Virus record (IMG/VR): IMGVR_UViG_3300020034_000017
Coordinates: 1 to 57,341 of that record
Length of the DNA: 57,341 nt
Direction: 5' to 3' (one strand)
Source of the DNA: a virus
Below the pieces are notes generated by a model, which saw nothing but the letters and a program-made list of their open reading frames with translations, did no database searches and was not told the DNA's origin. The translations under genes were made by a program, and so were the position numbers. Positions 15,543 through 25,434 of this stretch are shown in pieces; positions within the stretch are counted from its first letter, which is position 1; each line of letters opens with the position of its first letter.

Positions 15543-16439
15543 ATGGTCAAACTCGCTTGGGACCTGGTTGGCGAACGGACTTACGAGACCGGCGTTGATC
15601 ATGGTGTCCTCTACGAGCCGGATGAGTCAGGGGCTTACGTCGATGGCGTAGCCTGGAATGGTCTTGTGACCGTCTCTGAGACTCCATCTGGTGCTGAGGC
15701 AAACCCGCAATATGCAGACAATATGAAGTACCTGAACCTGATCTCGGCTGAGCAGTTCGCTGCTACAATCGAGGCGTTCACGTACCCCGACGAGTTCCAG
15801 AAGTACGATGGACTTGCGGTGCCCACTCCGGGTGTCACGGTGGGACAACAGAGCCGCAAGGGCTTTGGTTTGTCCTATCGTACTCTGAAGGGCAATGACC
15901 TCCAAGGTGATGACTACGGATACAAGCTGAAGCTCGTGTATGGCTGCACTGCTAGTCCTTCCGAGAAGGCTTTCTCCAGCATCAACGAGTCGCCTGAGGC
16001 CATCCAGTTCAGCTGGGAGGTCGCCACCATTCCGGTGCCGGTTCCTGGTGTGATGATTGGTGGGAAGCCGTTGCGGCCGACATCGATCCTCACGATTGAT
16101 TCGACTGAGGTCGGTGCTGATGAGCTTGCTGCTCTTGAGCTGATTCTCTATGGGGATGATGCTGTCGCACCTCGGCTGCCTCTCCCCGCTGAGGTCATTG
16201 CCATCATCTCCGAGGGTGTTACGGAGTCCAGTATGCCGACTGAGCCTGCTTACAACGCAAGCACCGACATCATCACCATCCCGACCACCACTGGCGTCGA
16301 GTACCTCGTCGACGGTGAGGTTGTGCCGGCCGGTGCCTATGGCCCGATCACTGAGACGACAGTCGTTACCGCTCGACCGTTGGAAGGCTTTGTCTTCCCG
16401 CCGAACAGCGATGATGATTGGACGATCGTCTTCGCCTGA
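15543..16439 (+). CDS. Major tail tube protein with C-terminal Ig-like domain
   Basis: 298 residues after AAAGGAGAACAAGCAA. The core (residues 1-205) is a tail tube fold with blocks ERTYETGVDHGVLYEP, TYPDEFQKYDG, GFGLSYRT and YKLKLVYGC. From about 215 a separate beta domain begins, ending VFPPNSDDDWTIVF; a similar ending is seen on the capsid protein at 12862. Hexameric rings should stack around the tape measure. A clear paralogue without the same C-terminal domain is at 17017. Confidence 0.8.
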   Translation: MVKLAWDLVGERTYETGVDHGVLYEPDESGAYVDGVAWNGLVTVSETPSGAEANPQYADNMKYLNLISAEQFAATIEAFTYPDEFQKYDGLAVPTPGVTVGQQSRKGFGLSYRTLKGNDLQGDDYGYKLKLVYGCTASPSEKAFSSINESPEAIQFSWEVATIPVPVPGVMIGGKPLRPTSILTIDSTEVGADELAALELILYGDDAVAPRLPLPAEVIAIISEGVTESSMPTEPAYNASTDIITIPTTTGVEYLVDGEVVPAGAYGPITETTVVTARPLEGFVFPPNSDDDWTIVFA

Positions 16440-16460
16440 TCTTTTGAATGGAGGTAGAGA

Positions 16461-17006
16461 ATGCTTAGAGTGGTCATCAAAGGAGAAGAATTGTGGAATG
16501 AAGGTAAGAACGAATTCATTCCGCCGAAGCCGGATGTCACTCTAGAACTCGAGCATTCTTTGCTCTCTGTGTCAAAATGGGAGTCGAAATACGAAAAGCC
16601 GTTCCTTCTCCCAGGTCGTAAAACAGTCGATGAGGTATACGATTACATCAGAGCAATGGTGATAACGCCCAACTTTGACCCCGGCGTTCTGGATGACTTG
16701 TCTCAAGAGTTTCTTAGTTCGGTTCAAGCCTACATTGACTCGAACCAAACGGCGACAACTTTTGGACATATGCCAGAGCGTCGGGGTCAGGGCGAAATCA
16801 TCACAGCAGAGCTAGTTTATTGGTGGATGGTGAATTTCAACATTCCGTTCACTTGTGAAACTTGGCATTTGAATCGACTCTTTGCTCTCATTCGAATTGC
16901 CAACGTCAAGACCTCGAAGCCAAAGCGCATGTCCAGGAATGAGATGGCTCAGAGGAACAAGGAGATTAACGATCGTAGAAGAGCCGAACTAGGCACCAAG
17001 GGATGA
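16461..17006 (+). CDS. Putative tail assembly chaperone
   Basis: 181 residues, start after GGAGGTAGAGA. Short strands (LRVVIKGEELWNE, VTLELEHSLLSVSKWESKY) are followed by helices and a very basic tail (PKRMSRNEMAQRNKEINDRRRAE). The block LLSVSKWESKYEKPF and a later WWMVNFNIPF segment match a family common between tail tube and tape measure genes in siphoviruses, where chaperones hold the tape measure. No obvious frameshift extension is seen; a second tail tube gene follows instead. Confidence 0.6.
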   Translation: MLRVVIKGEELWNEGKNEFIPPKPDVTLELEHSLLSVSKWESKYEKPFLLPGRKTVDEVYDYIRAMVITPNFDPGVLDDLSQEFLSSVQAYIDSNQTATTFGHMPERRGQGEIITAELVYWWMVNFNIPFTCETWHLNRLFALIRIANVKTSKPKRMSRNEMAQRNKEINDRRRAELGTKG

Positions 17007-17016
17007 AAGGAGGGTC

Positions 17017-17814
17017 ATGTCCACGCTTATTTGGGATGAAGTAGGAAGTCGTACGTACGAGTCCGGTCTAGACAAAGGTGTCTTGTACCTTCCGGAAGGT
17101 GGAGCAGTTCCTTGGAACGGTCTTGTCGAGGTTATCGAAAAGCACGACGGTGAATCTAACCCGGTGTACTTCGATGGCTCCAAGATCAACGATCTTGTTT
17201 CAGTTGGTTCCTTTCTCGGGACTGTGAAAGCAATCACTTATCCCGATGAGATGAGCAAACTTGAAGGAATGGGTGAAGCTAGCGCTGGTGTTTTCCTTGG
17301 TCATCAACGACCGAAGTTGTTTGGCTTGTGTTGGCGTACGAGAATTGCTGACGATCTAGATGAAGATTCCGGTTACAAACTCCATCTTCTGTACAATGTT
17401 TCGGCTGTGCCAAGCGACAAGACATATTCCACACTCGCAGACGCACCGAACATTGCCAACTTCGAATGGGGCATTGGCGCTGTCCCAGAACATGCTCCTG
17501 GTGTAAAGCCGACGGCGTACGTTGTGCTGGATTCAAGAGCTGTAAACCCCGATCTTCTCGCGGAATATGAAGCAATTCTCTACGGAACCGATTTGACTAT
17601 TCCTGCGATGATTCCCTTGATTGACTTTGTCAACAGCCTGTACTACGGCTACAAGTGGAAGATCATTGACAATGGCGACGGCACGTTCACTGCGATCACC
17701 CCAATCGAAGGCCTTCTTGAGGAAGGTGATGAACCCGGTAAGTGGATCCTGGATGATGTCAACATTACATATTTGACTGATGATCTGTACACTATGCGCG
17801 ATCAGTTGGTTTGA
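17017..17814 (+). CDS. Second tail tube protein paralogue
   Basis: 265 residues, start ATG after AAAGGAGGGTC. Residues 1-195 align block by block with the tail tube protein at 15543: RTYESGLDKGVLYLPEG, AITYPDEMSKLEGMG, LFGLCWRTRI, GYKLHLLYN. The C-terminal 65 residues are different from the Ig-like end of the first copy. It may form a minor ring, such as the tail tip or neck end of the tube, or replace the first copy in part of the tube. Two tube genes around a chaperone is an unusual order. Confidence 0.75.
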   Translation: MSTLIWDEVGSRTYESGLDKGVLYLPEGGAVPWNGLVEVIEKHDGESNPVYFDGSKINDLVSVGSFLGTVKAITYPDEMSKLEGMGEASAGVFLGHQRPKLFGLCWRTRIADDLDEDSGYKLHLLYNVSAVPSDKTYSTLADAPNIANFEWGIGAVPEHAPGVKPTAYVVLDSRAVNPDLLAEYEAILYGTDLTIPAMIPLIDFVNSLYYGYKWKIIDNGDGTFTAITPIEGLLEEGDEPGKWILDDVNITYLTDDLYTMRDQLV

Positions 17815-17816
17815 TC

Positions 17817-18197
17817 ATGTTTGCCATCGAGCACAAGGGAAACTTCAAACGAACTAGGGAATGGCTAGAAAGCCTTCATAACCGGGAGTTGTTCAGAGAC
17901 CTGGAACGGTGGGGCCAGATGGGTGTCGATGCTCTCAATGCAGCAACACCAATAGACTCTGGAGTGAGCGCTGGTTCTTGGCAGTATCGGGTTATTCGTA
18001 ACCACAGATGGCCAGGAATCGAATGGTATAATACTAATCCAGCCGGCGTGTCTAACGTGCCTGTTGTGATCCTCATTCAGTACGGTCATGCAACTAGAAA
18101 TGGCGGTTATATTCAGGGTAGAGACTTTATCAACCCTGCAATGAAGCCGGTGTTTGAGACAATCCAACGAGAGCTATGGAAGAAGGTGAGATCATGA
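17817..18197 (+). CDS. Tail completion / HK97 gp10-like protein
   Basis: 126 residues. The sequence has a helix (WLESLHNRELFRDLERWGQMGVDALNAATPIDSG), then WQYRVIRNHRWPGIEWYN and a strand ending VVILIQYGHATRNGGYIQGRDFINPAM. The 'TPIDSG...W' and 'QYG..TRNGGYI.G.DFI.PA' blocks are typical of HK97 gp10-like neck proteins. The gene sits after the tail tube rather than before it. ATG 17817 follows the previous stop directly; it overlaps the tape measure start by 4 bases. Confidence 0.7.
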   Translation: MFAIEHKGNFKRTREWLESLHNRELFRDLERWGQMGVDALNAATPIDSGVSAGSWQYRVIRNHRWPGIEWYNTNPAGVSNVPVVILIQYGHATRNGGYIQGRDFINPAMKPVFETIQRELWKKVRS

Positions 18198-21100
18198 GCA
18201 GTGTAGACGATAGCATTGTCGAAATGAAGTTTGACAACGTCAAGTTCCAACAGAAGATGGAAGAGACGATTCGAAGCCTCGACAAGCTTCGCGTTAGCCT
18301 TGATTTCGCTGCTGGTCAGAAGAGCATGGGCGATCTCTCCAAGGCAGCCAAGGATTTCAATGTAAATCCTATGGGGACCAGCCTTGAAGATGTCAGCCGA
18401 AAGTTCCTGGCGCTCTCTACCGTGGCTCTCACCGTTCTTTCGCAGATCACTCAAGCAGCGTTCACATCCGGTTTGTCAGTTGTCAAAGCGTTCACATTGG
18501 CTCCGATTACTTCTGGCTTCCAAGAGTTTGAAACGAACATGAACTCGATCCAGACGATCTTGGCTAACACCAAATCTGACGGGTCGAACCTGCGAGACGT
18601 TAACGCGGCTCTTGATGAGATGAATCATTATTCGGACAAGACCATCTACAACTTCTCGCAGATGGCTAGAAACGTCGGTACCTTCACGGCCGCTGGTGTG
18701 AATCTTCAGGATTCAACCAACGCGATCAAGGGCATTGCCAACCTGGCTGCCATTTCTGGTTCAAGTGCAGATCAGGCTTCTACAGCCATGTACCAGCTTT
18801 CTCAGGCCCTTGCTGCAGGCAAGGTGAGCCTCATGGACTGGAACTCGGTGGTCAACGCCGGTATGGGTGGTGAGGTCTTCAAGAAGGCTTTGTTCGAGAC
18901 AGGTAAAGCGATGGGTACCATCACAGATGTTCCTCTTGGTGCCTCGTTTGAGGAGTGGGAGAAGAAGGGTGGTACCTTCCGTGAGCAGATGCAGAAGGGT
19001 TGGATCACCGCCGACGTTCTCAAGACGTCGTTGGGTGCCTTCTCTGGCGAGCTTGATGCATCAGCACTCTCCGCACTTGGCTTCAGTGATGCTGCTGCCC
19101 AGGAGATGGTTGACCTAGGTAAGCTCGGTGTTGCTGCCGCGACTGAGGTCAAGACCTTGACTCAGCTTATCGGCACTGTCAAAGAGGCTGTTGGTTCAGG
19201 TTGGTCAATGACCTTCCGTACGGTTATCGGCGACTTTGCAGAGTCAAAGAAGCTCTTCACCGAGATCAACAATGCCATTGGTGGCTTTGTTTCCAAGTCG
19301 GCAGACGCTCGTAACCAGCTTCTGGCTGAGTGGAAGTTCATGGGTGGGCGTACACTGCTCATCGAAGGACTTAAGAACGCTTTCGGGGCGTTGGGTAACG
19401 TTTTCACAGCGGTCAAGGACGCGTTCCGAAACATTTTCCCCAAGACCACTTCGGCTGAGTTGTTCAGCATGACTGAAAGCTTTGCAAATTTCACTGAGAG
19501 GCTTCGGGAGCTGACTGAGAACTGGATGCCAAAGATCATGCAGGGTTTTCAGGGTTTCTTCTCGGTTATTTCAATTGGCTGGGAGATCATCAAGGGTCTT
19601 GCTCGTGTTATCAAGGCAATCTTTGGAGAAATTGTGGATGCTCTTGGTGGCCCAAGTGCAGGACTCATCTCAAAGGTTGCTGGTGGTCTTAGCGACCTTC
19701 GAAAGACGCTTGTTGTTGATGGAGGCATAAAGGATTTCTTCGATACACTCATTGAAGGTATTAGAAAGCCAGCCGAATTCATCGATAAGCTCGTCGAAGG
19801 AATCGGTGGTCTCATGGATGCCCTTCGTGGCGGCGGTGAGACAGACGCTCTTGACGGTGTAAACGATCGTCTGGGACGTGTAGGTGAAATGGTCAAGTCA
19901 ATTGGTGATGCATGGGACTGGTTGGTCGAGAAGACCGAAGGTGTGCGTCAAGCAATTGGCGATCTTTGGAATTACATCACTCAGTTCTTCCGTGAACTTG
20001 GTGACAGCATGAAGTCCGAGATGAATCAAAATGACTTCGAGGGTGCGTTAGATATTTTCAACGTAGCTTTCCTTGGTGGTATCGCTTTGATGATCCGGAA
20101 TTTCTTCAAGAACGGGTTCGGTAACCTGGGCGGCAACATCATTGAGAAGATCAATGGTATTCTCACCCAGACAACCGGTGTTCTTAAGGCTATGCAGACA
20201 GAGTTGAAGGCTAAGGCTCTAATGGAGATTGCCATCGCGATGGGAGTTTTAACTCTCGCGCTTGTTGGTCTTTCTATGATCAACTCTGCCGATCTCACCA
20301 AAGCGTTGGTAGCTATGTCTGTTGGGTTTGCTCAGCTGATTGGCGCTATGGTAGCCATTGAGAAACTGACATCCATGACCGGTGCATTCAGATTCAGCGT
20401 CGTCGCGGCTGGAATGATCCTTCTGGCAGGAGCTATGGTTATTCTGGCTGCAGCTATGAAGATCATGGCCACGATGAGTTGGAGTGAGCTGGCCAAGGGG
20501 CTTATCGGTGTCGCCGGTGGTTTGGCAATCATGATTACAGGGATCAACCTGTTGACCAGCGACACTTCTGGACTCATCAGAGCCGGTATTTCTATGATCG
20601 CTATTGCGGTAGCTCTTCGTATTCTTGCCAATGCTATGCAAGCGTTTGCAACCATGGGTTGGGAAGAGCTTGCCAAGGGGCTTATCGGCGTTGCCGGTGG
20701 TCTCACAGCGTTGGTTACCGCAATGAATTTCATGCCGGTTGAAGGTATGGTTCAAGCTGGTATTAGCATCATCGCCATCGCGGTTGGTATGCGTATTCTT
20801 GCCAACGCTATGCAAGCGTTTGCAACTATGTCGTGGACAGATATCGCCAAGGGACTAACTGGCGTAGCACTTGGGCTCGGTGCCATCGTTCTAATCACGA
20901 ACACGATGCCCGCTGGCGGAATGATCGCCATTGGTGTCGGACTTATCGCGGTTAGCGCCGCTTTGCTCATCATGGCTCAGGCTGTGAAATCCATGTCCGA
21001 TTTGGACCTTGGGGAGATGGTAAAGGGTATTGGTGGTCTTGCTGCCATGATGCTCATTCTGGTAGTCGCGACAAACGCGATGACGGGGGCTATGGCTGGC

Positions 21101-23065
21101 GCGGCTGCTATGATCATTGTCGCTGGCGCAGTGTTGATCATGTCAAAGGTTCTTCAAGAAATCGGCAGGATGGACATCAAGGAACTGATCATTGGTTTGG
21201 TTGGTCTTGCTGCCGTCTTGGCCCTTCTTGGGGGCGCGGCATATCTTCTGACGCCAGTAATTCCGGCTATGCTTGGTCTAGGTATCGCCATCGGTTTGCT
21301 TGGTGCAGGCTTCGCTTTGTTCGGAGCAGGCGCATATTTGACTATCAAAGCACTCGAGCTTCTAAGCAAGGTCGGTGTTGACGCGATGAAGGTTCTCATC
21401 GAGATGATTGCCATCTTCGTTGCTCGTGCTCCTCTGATTGGCATCGCGATTGCAAGAGTCGTCGTCGCGGCCGCCACAGATCTAGCAGAAGCTGCACCAA
21501 CTCTCATCAAGGCATTGAAGGTCGTCCTTCTTGAGCTGCTCGAAGCAGTAATCGAGTTGGCTCCGAAGATTGGCGAGGCTTTCGGCGCAATCCTTACGGT
21601 GATGTTGGGGCTTCTAGAGGAGTTTGCACCACAGATCATTGAGGCTGGGTTCAATCTTCTCATGGACTTCATGCGTGGAATCCGTGATAACACTCAAGAG
21701 CTAGTGACTGTTGGTGCTGAGATCTTGGTCAATCTCATGCAAGGTCTAGCTGACAAAGCTTCAGATCTTGTCAATGCGGCCGTGGATCTTCTGCAGTCGT
21801 TCCTTGGCGTGATCGGTGAACGAGCTGGCGATGTTGTAGCTGCTGGAATCAAACTGTTGGTTGATTTTCTTGCTGGCGTTGTTCAGAACATCAGTGACGT
21901 TATCACCACAGCTACGGACATTGTCATCGAATTCGTGACCGGCATTGTTCAGAACTTGAGTAAGATCATTTCTGCTGGTGCAAATCTGCTTGTGAAGTTT
22001 CTGTTTGGCGTCACCAGAGACATTCTCAAGGTTGCTGACGCGGTTACCACGATTGTTGTTGCGTTTGTGACAAGAATGGGTGAGAATGCAAACAAGATCA
22101 TCACTGCTGGTGTTGACGCTTTGATCGACTTCCTGTCTGGTATTACAGACAACGCAATCAAGGTTGTCGAGGCTGTGAGCACGATGGTTGCTCAATTCAT
22201 CTATGGCGTTGGTGCAAACGCTAGTAAGATTGTCACAGCGGGTACAGACGCGCTGATCGACTTCCTTAGTGGTGTTCGTAGTAACTCGACCAGGGCAGTC
22301 AATGCAATCGCCACTACAGGGTTGCATGTCATGAACGCCATTGGTAATGCAATCGTGTTCACTGTCGACAAAGCGGCACAGATCCTCTTGGACTTCCTCA
22401 GGAAGCTTAGGACAGCTATCGACAGGCATGCCGAAGAGATTGGCCAAGCAGGCAGACAACTTGCCGGCGCTATCATCAACGGTATCACTGGTGGCCTTGG
22501 TGCCCGAGCAGGCGACGTCGTCAATAAGATCAGAGGCATTGCCGGCGATGCTGTTGGTGGAGCGATGGACTTCCTCGGCATTGGTGGACCGTCCAAGGTC
22601 TTCTGTGAGATTGGTAAGGCTACCATGATGGGTTGGGCTGGTGGTATCGAGTCGAAAGGCAAAGTGCCTGAAAAGAAAGCCCAGATGGTTGCCAGTAATG
22701 TGGTTGACATCTTCCAGAAGTCATTGGGGAAGGCTACCGCCTCGCTCCCTGCTCTGGATGACCTCAATCCGGTGATCACACCAGTCTTGGACCTGTCCAA
22801 AGTACGAAAAGAAGCAACAAACCTGGACAAGATGATGGATGTAGCATCTATCATTCCAGATGTCTCGATTGAACGAGCAAGGGTTCTAGCCTTTGAGTCA
22901 AACGTTCAAAATGGCAGTAGTGATGAGACGCCTGAACCAAATGGACCAGTGGAGAACACATTCATCCAGAACAACTATTCGCCACAGGCACTTTCCACTG
23001 CGGACATTTACCGTCAAACCAAGAGCCAATTCGCTTTGGCAAAGGAGGAACTGGGTGTAGCATGA
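18194..23065 (+). CDS. Tape measure protein
   Basis: 1623 residues. The N-terminal region has the phage tape_meas domain (FETNMNSIQTILANTKSDG, YSDKTIYNFSQMARNVGTFTAAG). A central region of many hydrophobic helices shows internal repeats, for example LAKGLIGVAGGL three times between about residues 760 and 880. A C-terminal set of repeats of the form (A)G-x-x-L-(L/V)-DFL-x-G(V/I) lies at about 1190-1380. The protein sets tail length; at about 0.15 nm per residue this predicts a tail near 240 nm. ATG 18194 (RBS GAAGGTGAG) is preferred to ATG 18176. Confidence 0.9.
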   Translation: MSSVDDSIVEMKFDNVKFQQKMEETIRSLDKLRVSLDFAAGQKSMGDLSKAAKDFNVNPMGTSLEDVSRKFLALSTVALTVLSQITQAAFTSGLSVVKAFTLAPITSGFQEFETNMNSIQTILANTKSDGSNLRDVNAALDEMNHYSDKTIYNFSQMARNVGTFTAAGVNLQDSTNAIKGIANLAAISGSSADQASTAMYQLSQALAAGKVSLMDWNSVVNAGMGGEVFKKALFETGKAMGTITDVPLGASFEEWEKKGGTFREQMQKGWITADVLKTSLGAFSGELDASALSALGFSDAAAQEMVDLGKLGVAAATEVKTLTQLIGTVKEAVGSGWSMTFRTVIGDFAESKKLFTEINNAIGGFVSKSADARNQLLAEWKFMGGRTLLIEGLKNAFGALGNVFTAVKDAFRNIFPKTTSAELFSMTESFANFTERLRELTENWMPKIMQGFQGFFSVISIGWEIIKGLARVIKAIFGEIVDALGGPSAGLISKVAGGLSDLRKTLVVDGGIKDFFDTLIEGIRKPAEFIDKLVEGIGGLMDALRGGGETDALDGVNDRLGRVGEMVKSIGDAWDWLVEKTEGVRQAIGDLWNYITQFFRELGDSMKSEMNQNDFEGALDIFNVAFLGGIALMIRNFFKNGFGNLGGNIIEKINGILTQTTGVLKAMQTELKAKALMEIAIAMGVLTLALVGLSMINSADLTKALVAMSVGFAQLIGAMVAIEKLTSMTGAFRFSVVAAGMILLAGAMVILAAAMKIMATMSWSELAKGLIGVAGGLAIMITGINLLTSDTSGLIRAGISMIAIAVALRILANAMQAFATMGWEELAKGLIGVAGGLTALVTAMNFMPVEGMVQAGISIIAIAVGMRILANAMQAFATMSWTDIAKGLTGVALGLGAIVLITNTMPAGGMIAIGVGLIAVSAALLIMAQAVKSMSDLDLGEMVKGIGGLAAMMLILVVATNAMTGAMAGAAAMIIVAGAVLIMSKVLQEIGRMDIKELIIGLVGLAAVLALLGGAAYLLTPVIPAMLGLGIAIGLLGAGFALFGAGAYLTIKALELLSKVGVDAMKVLIEMIAIFVARAPLIGIAIARVVVAAATDLAEAAPTLIKALKVVLLELLEAVIELAPKIGEAFGAILTVMLGLLEEFAPQIIEAGFNLLMDFMRGIRDNTQELVTVGAEILVNLMQGLADKASDLVNAAVDLLQSFLGVIGERAGDVVAAGIKLLVDFLAGVVQNISDVITTATDIVIEFVTGIVQNLSKIISAGANLLVKFLFGVTRDILKVADAVTTIVVAFVTRMGENANKIITAGVDALIDFLSGITDNAIKVVEAVSTMVAQFIYGVGANASKIVTAGTDALIDFLSGVRSNSTRAVNAIATTGLHVMNAIGNAIVFTVDKAAQILLDFLRKLRTAIDRHAEEIGQAGRQLAGAIINGITGGLGARAGDVVNKIRGIAGDAVGGAMDFLGIGGPSKVFCEIGKATMMGWAGGIESKGKVPEKKAQMVASNVVDIFQKSLGKATASLPALDDLNPVITPVLDLSKVRKEATNLDKMMDVASIIPDVSIERARVLAFESNVQNGSSDETPEPNGPVENTFIQNNYSPQALSTADIYRQTKSQFALAKEELGVA

Positions 23066-23895
23066 GAATCACCAGTGTTGAACTTCACCCCGAAGGTTCC
23101 TCCGCTGTTTGCGAGCTGAGCTTCCGGGATCCTACGAGGCAGAATCCTTACAACGTGAAAGGAATCACCGGCCTAGATGCCGATGAAATCGTTGCAAGGT
23201 CGTATGGACCCGGAAGCTCAGGTTACCGCGAATTGGTCATGGTCAAGCGGGATGTTGCCGCTCTGATCGAGTTGAACCCAGACTACGCAAACGATCAAAC
23301 TCCAGCTACTCTTCGTGACGATCTCTACAGGATGATCGCCTCGTCGAGGAAGGGTTTGATGCATATTTGGTTCAAGGAAGATGAGACCGTTGTCGCTACG
23401 ATCTCCGGTACGGTCAAGAAGCTGGAGGCGTCTCACTTCTCAAAGAGTCCAGAAGTTCAGATCACAATTGAGTGTGATGAACCAGAGCTCAAGGCTCCTG
23501 CTCCGGTGTCACTGAACGTGATTGGGTTGGATCCGACGCTTACCATCATTGAAAACGACCTGTCGACAAAGCAGCATGGCTTCAAGTTCCAGCTTTCCTA
23601 TGACGCGAACGTTGCTTCACTTGTCGTGACGGATCCAGACGATGCTGGTTGGAACTTCACCGTTTCACCAGTTGGTGGTTTCCTCACAAACGATGTTCTT
23701 TGGTTTTCAAGCGAGTACAACGACAAGTATCTGTACATCATGCGTGGAGCAACCAAAATTCAGCTTGCGGATGTGATCACTTCGGGGTCAGTTTGGCCGA
23801 TTCTATTTCCTGGCGAGAACAAGTTCGCTTTGGCTAATGGAGCTAGTGTGGATTGGGATGCCATCTCGTACTACCCGACATACTGGGGGGTATGA
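23062..23895 (+). CDS. Distal tail protein
   Basis: 277 residues, coupled to the tape measure by ATGA overlap. A strand-rich N-terminal half (ISSVEL-like MRITSVELHPEGSSAVCELSF, then NPYNVKGITGLDADEIV) matches the first domain of Dit-like proteins, which form the ring at the tail end. The C-terminal half is a second beta domain. Position directly after the tape measure is the classical Dit position. Confidence 0.75.
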   Translation: MRITSVELHPEGSSAVCELSFRDPTRQNPYNVKGITGLDADEIVARSYGPGSSGYRELVMVKRDVAALIELNPDYANDQTPATLRDDLYRMIASSRKGLMHIWFKEDETVVATISGTVKKLEASHFSKSPEVQITIECDEPELKAPAPVSLNVIGLDPTLTIIENDLSTKQHGFKFQLSYDANVASLVVTDPDDAGWNFTVSPVGGFLTNDVLWFSSEYNDKYLYIMRGATKIQLADVITSGSVWPILFPGENKFALANGASVDWDAISYYPTYWGV

Positions 23896-23896
23896 C

Positions 23897-25006
23897 ATGG
23901 ATATTTTCAAGTTCACGAACCCTACCGCGCCAACAAAGATGGAACGAGGGGTGATCATCAACGGACTCAAGAGTAAGTTGTGGGTCGAGAGATATCGACA
24001 GGCTGGAGAGTTCAAACTTGTTGGGCCTGTGAGGTTGGGGCTCCAACAGCTGCTTCCAATCGGGGCTTTCGTCTCGCATGTCGACACCAGCGAAGTGATG
24101 ATCGTCGAAGACCACGAGATCAACGAGGATCGCGACAAAGAATCGATGATCTCCATTTCCGGCCGCGGGTTCGAGGCATTCTTCGAGAACCGAGTGGTTG
24201 GAAGCAACAAGACCCTTCCGTTCAACACGGGCGTTACCGATTACACATTGACTGCCGGTTATCTCTGGATCCAAGCCCGTGATCTCATTCAGAACCACGT
24301 CTTGGCTTCTCTACTGATTGATGACGACAACGAGATTCCGTATTTACAGGTCATCGCGCAAGCGGCGACCTCCGGGACCTCGATTCAGAGATCAGTACAG
24401 CAAGGGGAGCTATATTCTCGGCTCATGGAGCTTCTAGAGATCGAGGATTTGGGAATTCGGGTCTTTCGGCCTGGTCCTCTGAATCCAGCCGGTTCTTCAA
24501 GTGTGGATATGTCCGTTGTCATCCACAAGGGCATTGACAGAAGCGCTTCGCTGGTGTTCTCCTATGACTCTGGAGAGGTCGAGAGTGCTGACTACCTCTG
24601 GAGCAGTAGACTACTGAAGAACTGCGCTCTTGTTTCTGGAAAGTGGATCCAGGTGCTTGTGGACCATGCAGCAGTAGGTATGGCTCGTAGAATGCTGTTC
24701 GTCGACGCTAATGACATCGACAACACATATTCTGTTGCGCCTACTGGCGGAGATTTGACCAATGTTCAGAACGCTATGCAGCAGCGTGGTATTCTAGCGC
24801 TTGCTGGTCAGAAAAGTGTTGATATCACCAAGATCGACGTCTCAAAGAAAGCAGGAAGAGCGGTATATCGTCGCGACTACCAAGTTGGCGACACAATCAT
24901 GGTTGACGGCGATTACAATGCGACCTCGAAGAGGGTTGTCAGCGAATACGTCGAGATCGAAGATGAAAACGGTGCAAGTGGTTATCCTACACTTGCGCCC
25001 ATCTAG
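23897..25006 (+). CDS. Siphovirus ReqiPepy6 Gp37-like tail protein
   Basis: 369 residues. Features of the Gp37-like family are visible: KLWVERYRQAGEFKLVGP near residue 33, VMIVEDHEINEDRDKES, ISGRGFEAFFENRVV, then LLEIEDLGIRVFRPG and a C-terminal YQVGDTIMVDGDYN segment. These proteins follow Dit in many actinobacterial phages and probably form the tail hub or baseplate. ATG 23897 lies just after the Dit stop; an earlier in-frame ATG at 23837 lies inside Dit and is less likely. Confidence 0.8.
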   Translation: MDIFKFTNPTAPTKMERGVIINGLKSKLWVERYRQAGEFKLVGPVRLGLQQLLPIGAFVSHVDTSEVMIVEDHEINEDRDKESMISISGRGFEAFFENRVVGSNKTLPFNTGVTDYTLTAGYLWIQARDLIQNHVLASLLIDDDNEIPYLQVIAQAATSGTSIQRSVQQGELYSRLMELLEIEDLGIRVFRPGPLNPAGSSSVDMSVVIHKGIDRSASLVFSYDSGEVESADYLWSSRLLKNCALVSGKWIQVLVDHAAVGMARRMLFVDANDIDNTYSVAPTGGDLTNVQNAMQQRGILALAGQKSVDITKIDVSKKAGRAVYRRDYQVGDTIMVDGDYNATSKRVVSEYVEIEDENGASGYPTLAPI

Positions 25007-25018
25007 AAAAGAGAGAAC

Positions 25019-25387
25019 ATGTTCGTACTAAGTCAAAAAGCGTATAACTTCCTGAAGAACTTGGTTCAGCTGATTCTTCCTGGTCTGGGAACTCTATATG
25101 TCAGTCTTGCTGGTATTTGGGGTATTCCATCCGCCGAGAAGGTATCTGCCAGTCTGGCAGCTGTTGCGCTGTTCTTGGGCATCGTCCTGAAGATCAGTGC
25201 GGCCACATTCGAGAAACTGGGCCTAGCCTTCGACGGCGAGATGATCGTTGAAGAGGGTGAAGACGGAGCAACCATCCGTTTGGCTCTCAACGAGGACTCG
25301 GATGCACTTCTGCTCAAAGACAGCGTTTCGTTCCGTAAAGTGGTCCACCGCGACCGACCTCTAGAGGCTGCCCCACCCCAAGGGTGA
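25019..25387 (+). CDS. Holin-like membrane protein
   Basis: 122 residues after AAAAGAGAGAAC. Two hydrophobic helices (FLKNLVQLILPGLGTLYVSLAG and VSASLAAVALFLGIVLKI) joined by a short GIWGIPSAEKV turn match the r1t-type phage holins, which in actinobacterial phages occur after the tail genes. A charged C-terminal tail of about 55 residues follows. It would form the membrane lesion that releases the endolysin at 5349. Confidence 0.7.
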   Translation: MFVLSQKAYNFLKNLVQLILPGLGTLYVSLAGIWGIPSAEKVSASLAAVALFLGIVLKISAATFEKLGLAFDGEMIVEEGEDGATIRLALNEDSDALLLKDSVSFRKVVHRDRPLEAAPPQG

Positions 25388-25434
25388 ACGCAGACTATAC
25401 GTCGTGTATAACGGAGACTACAGAAAGGATGGAA

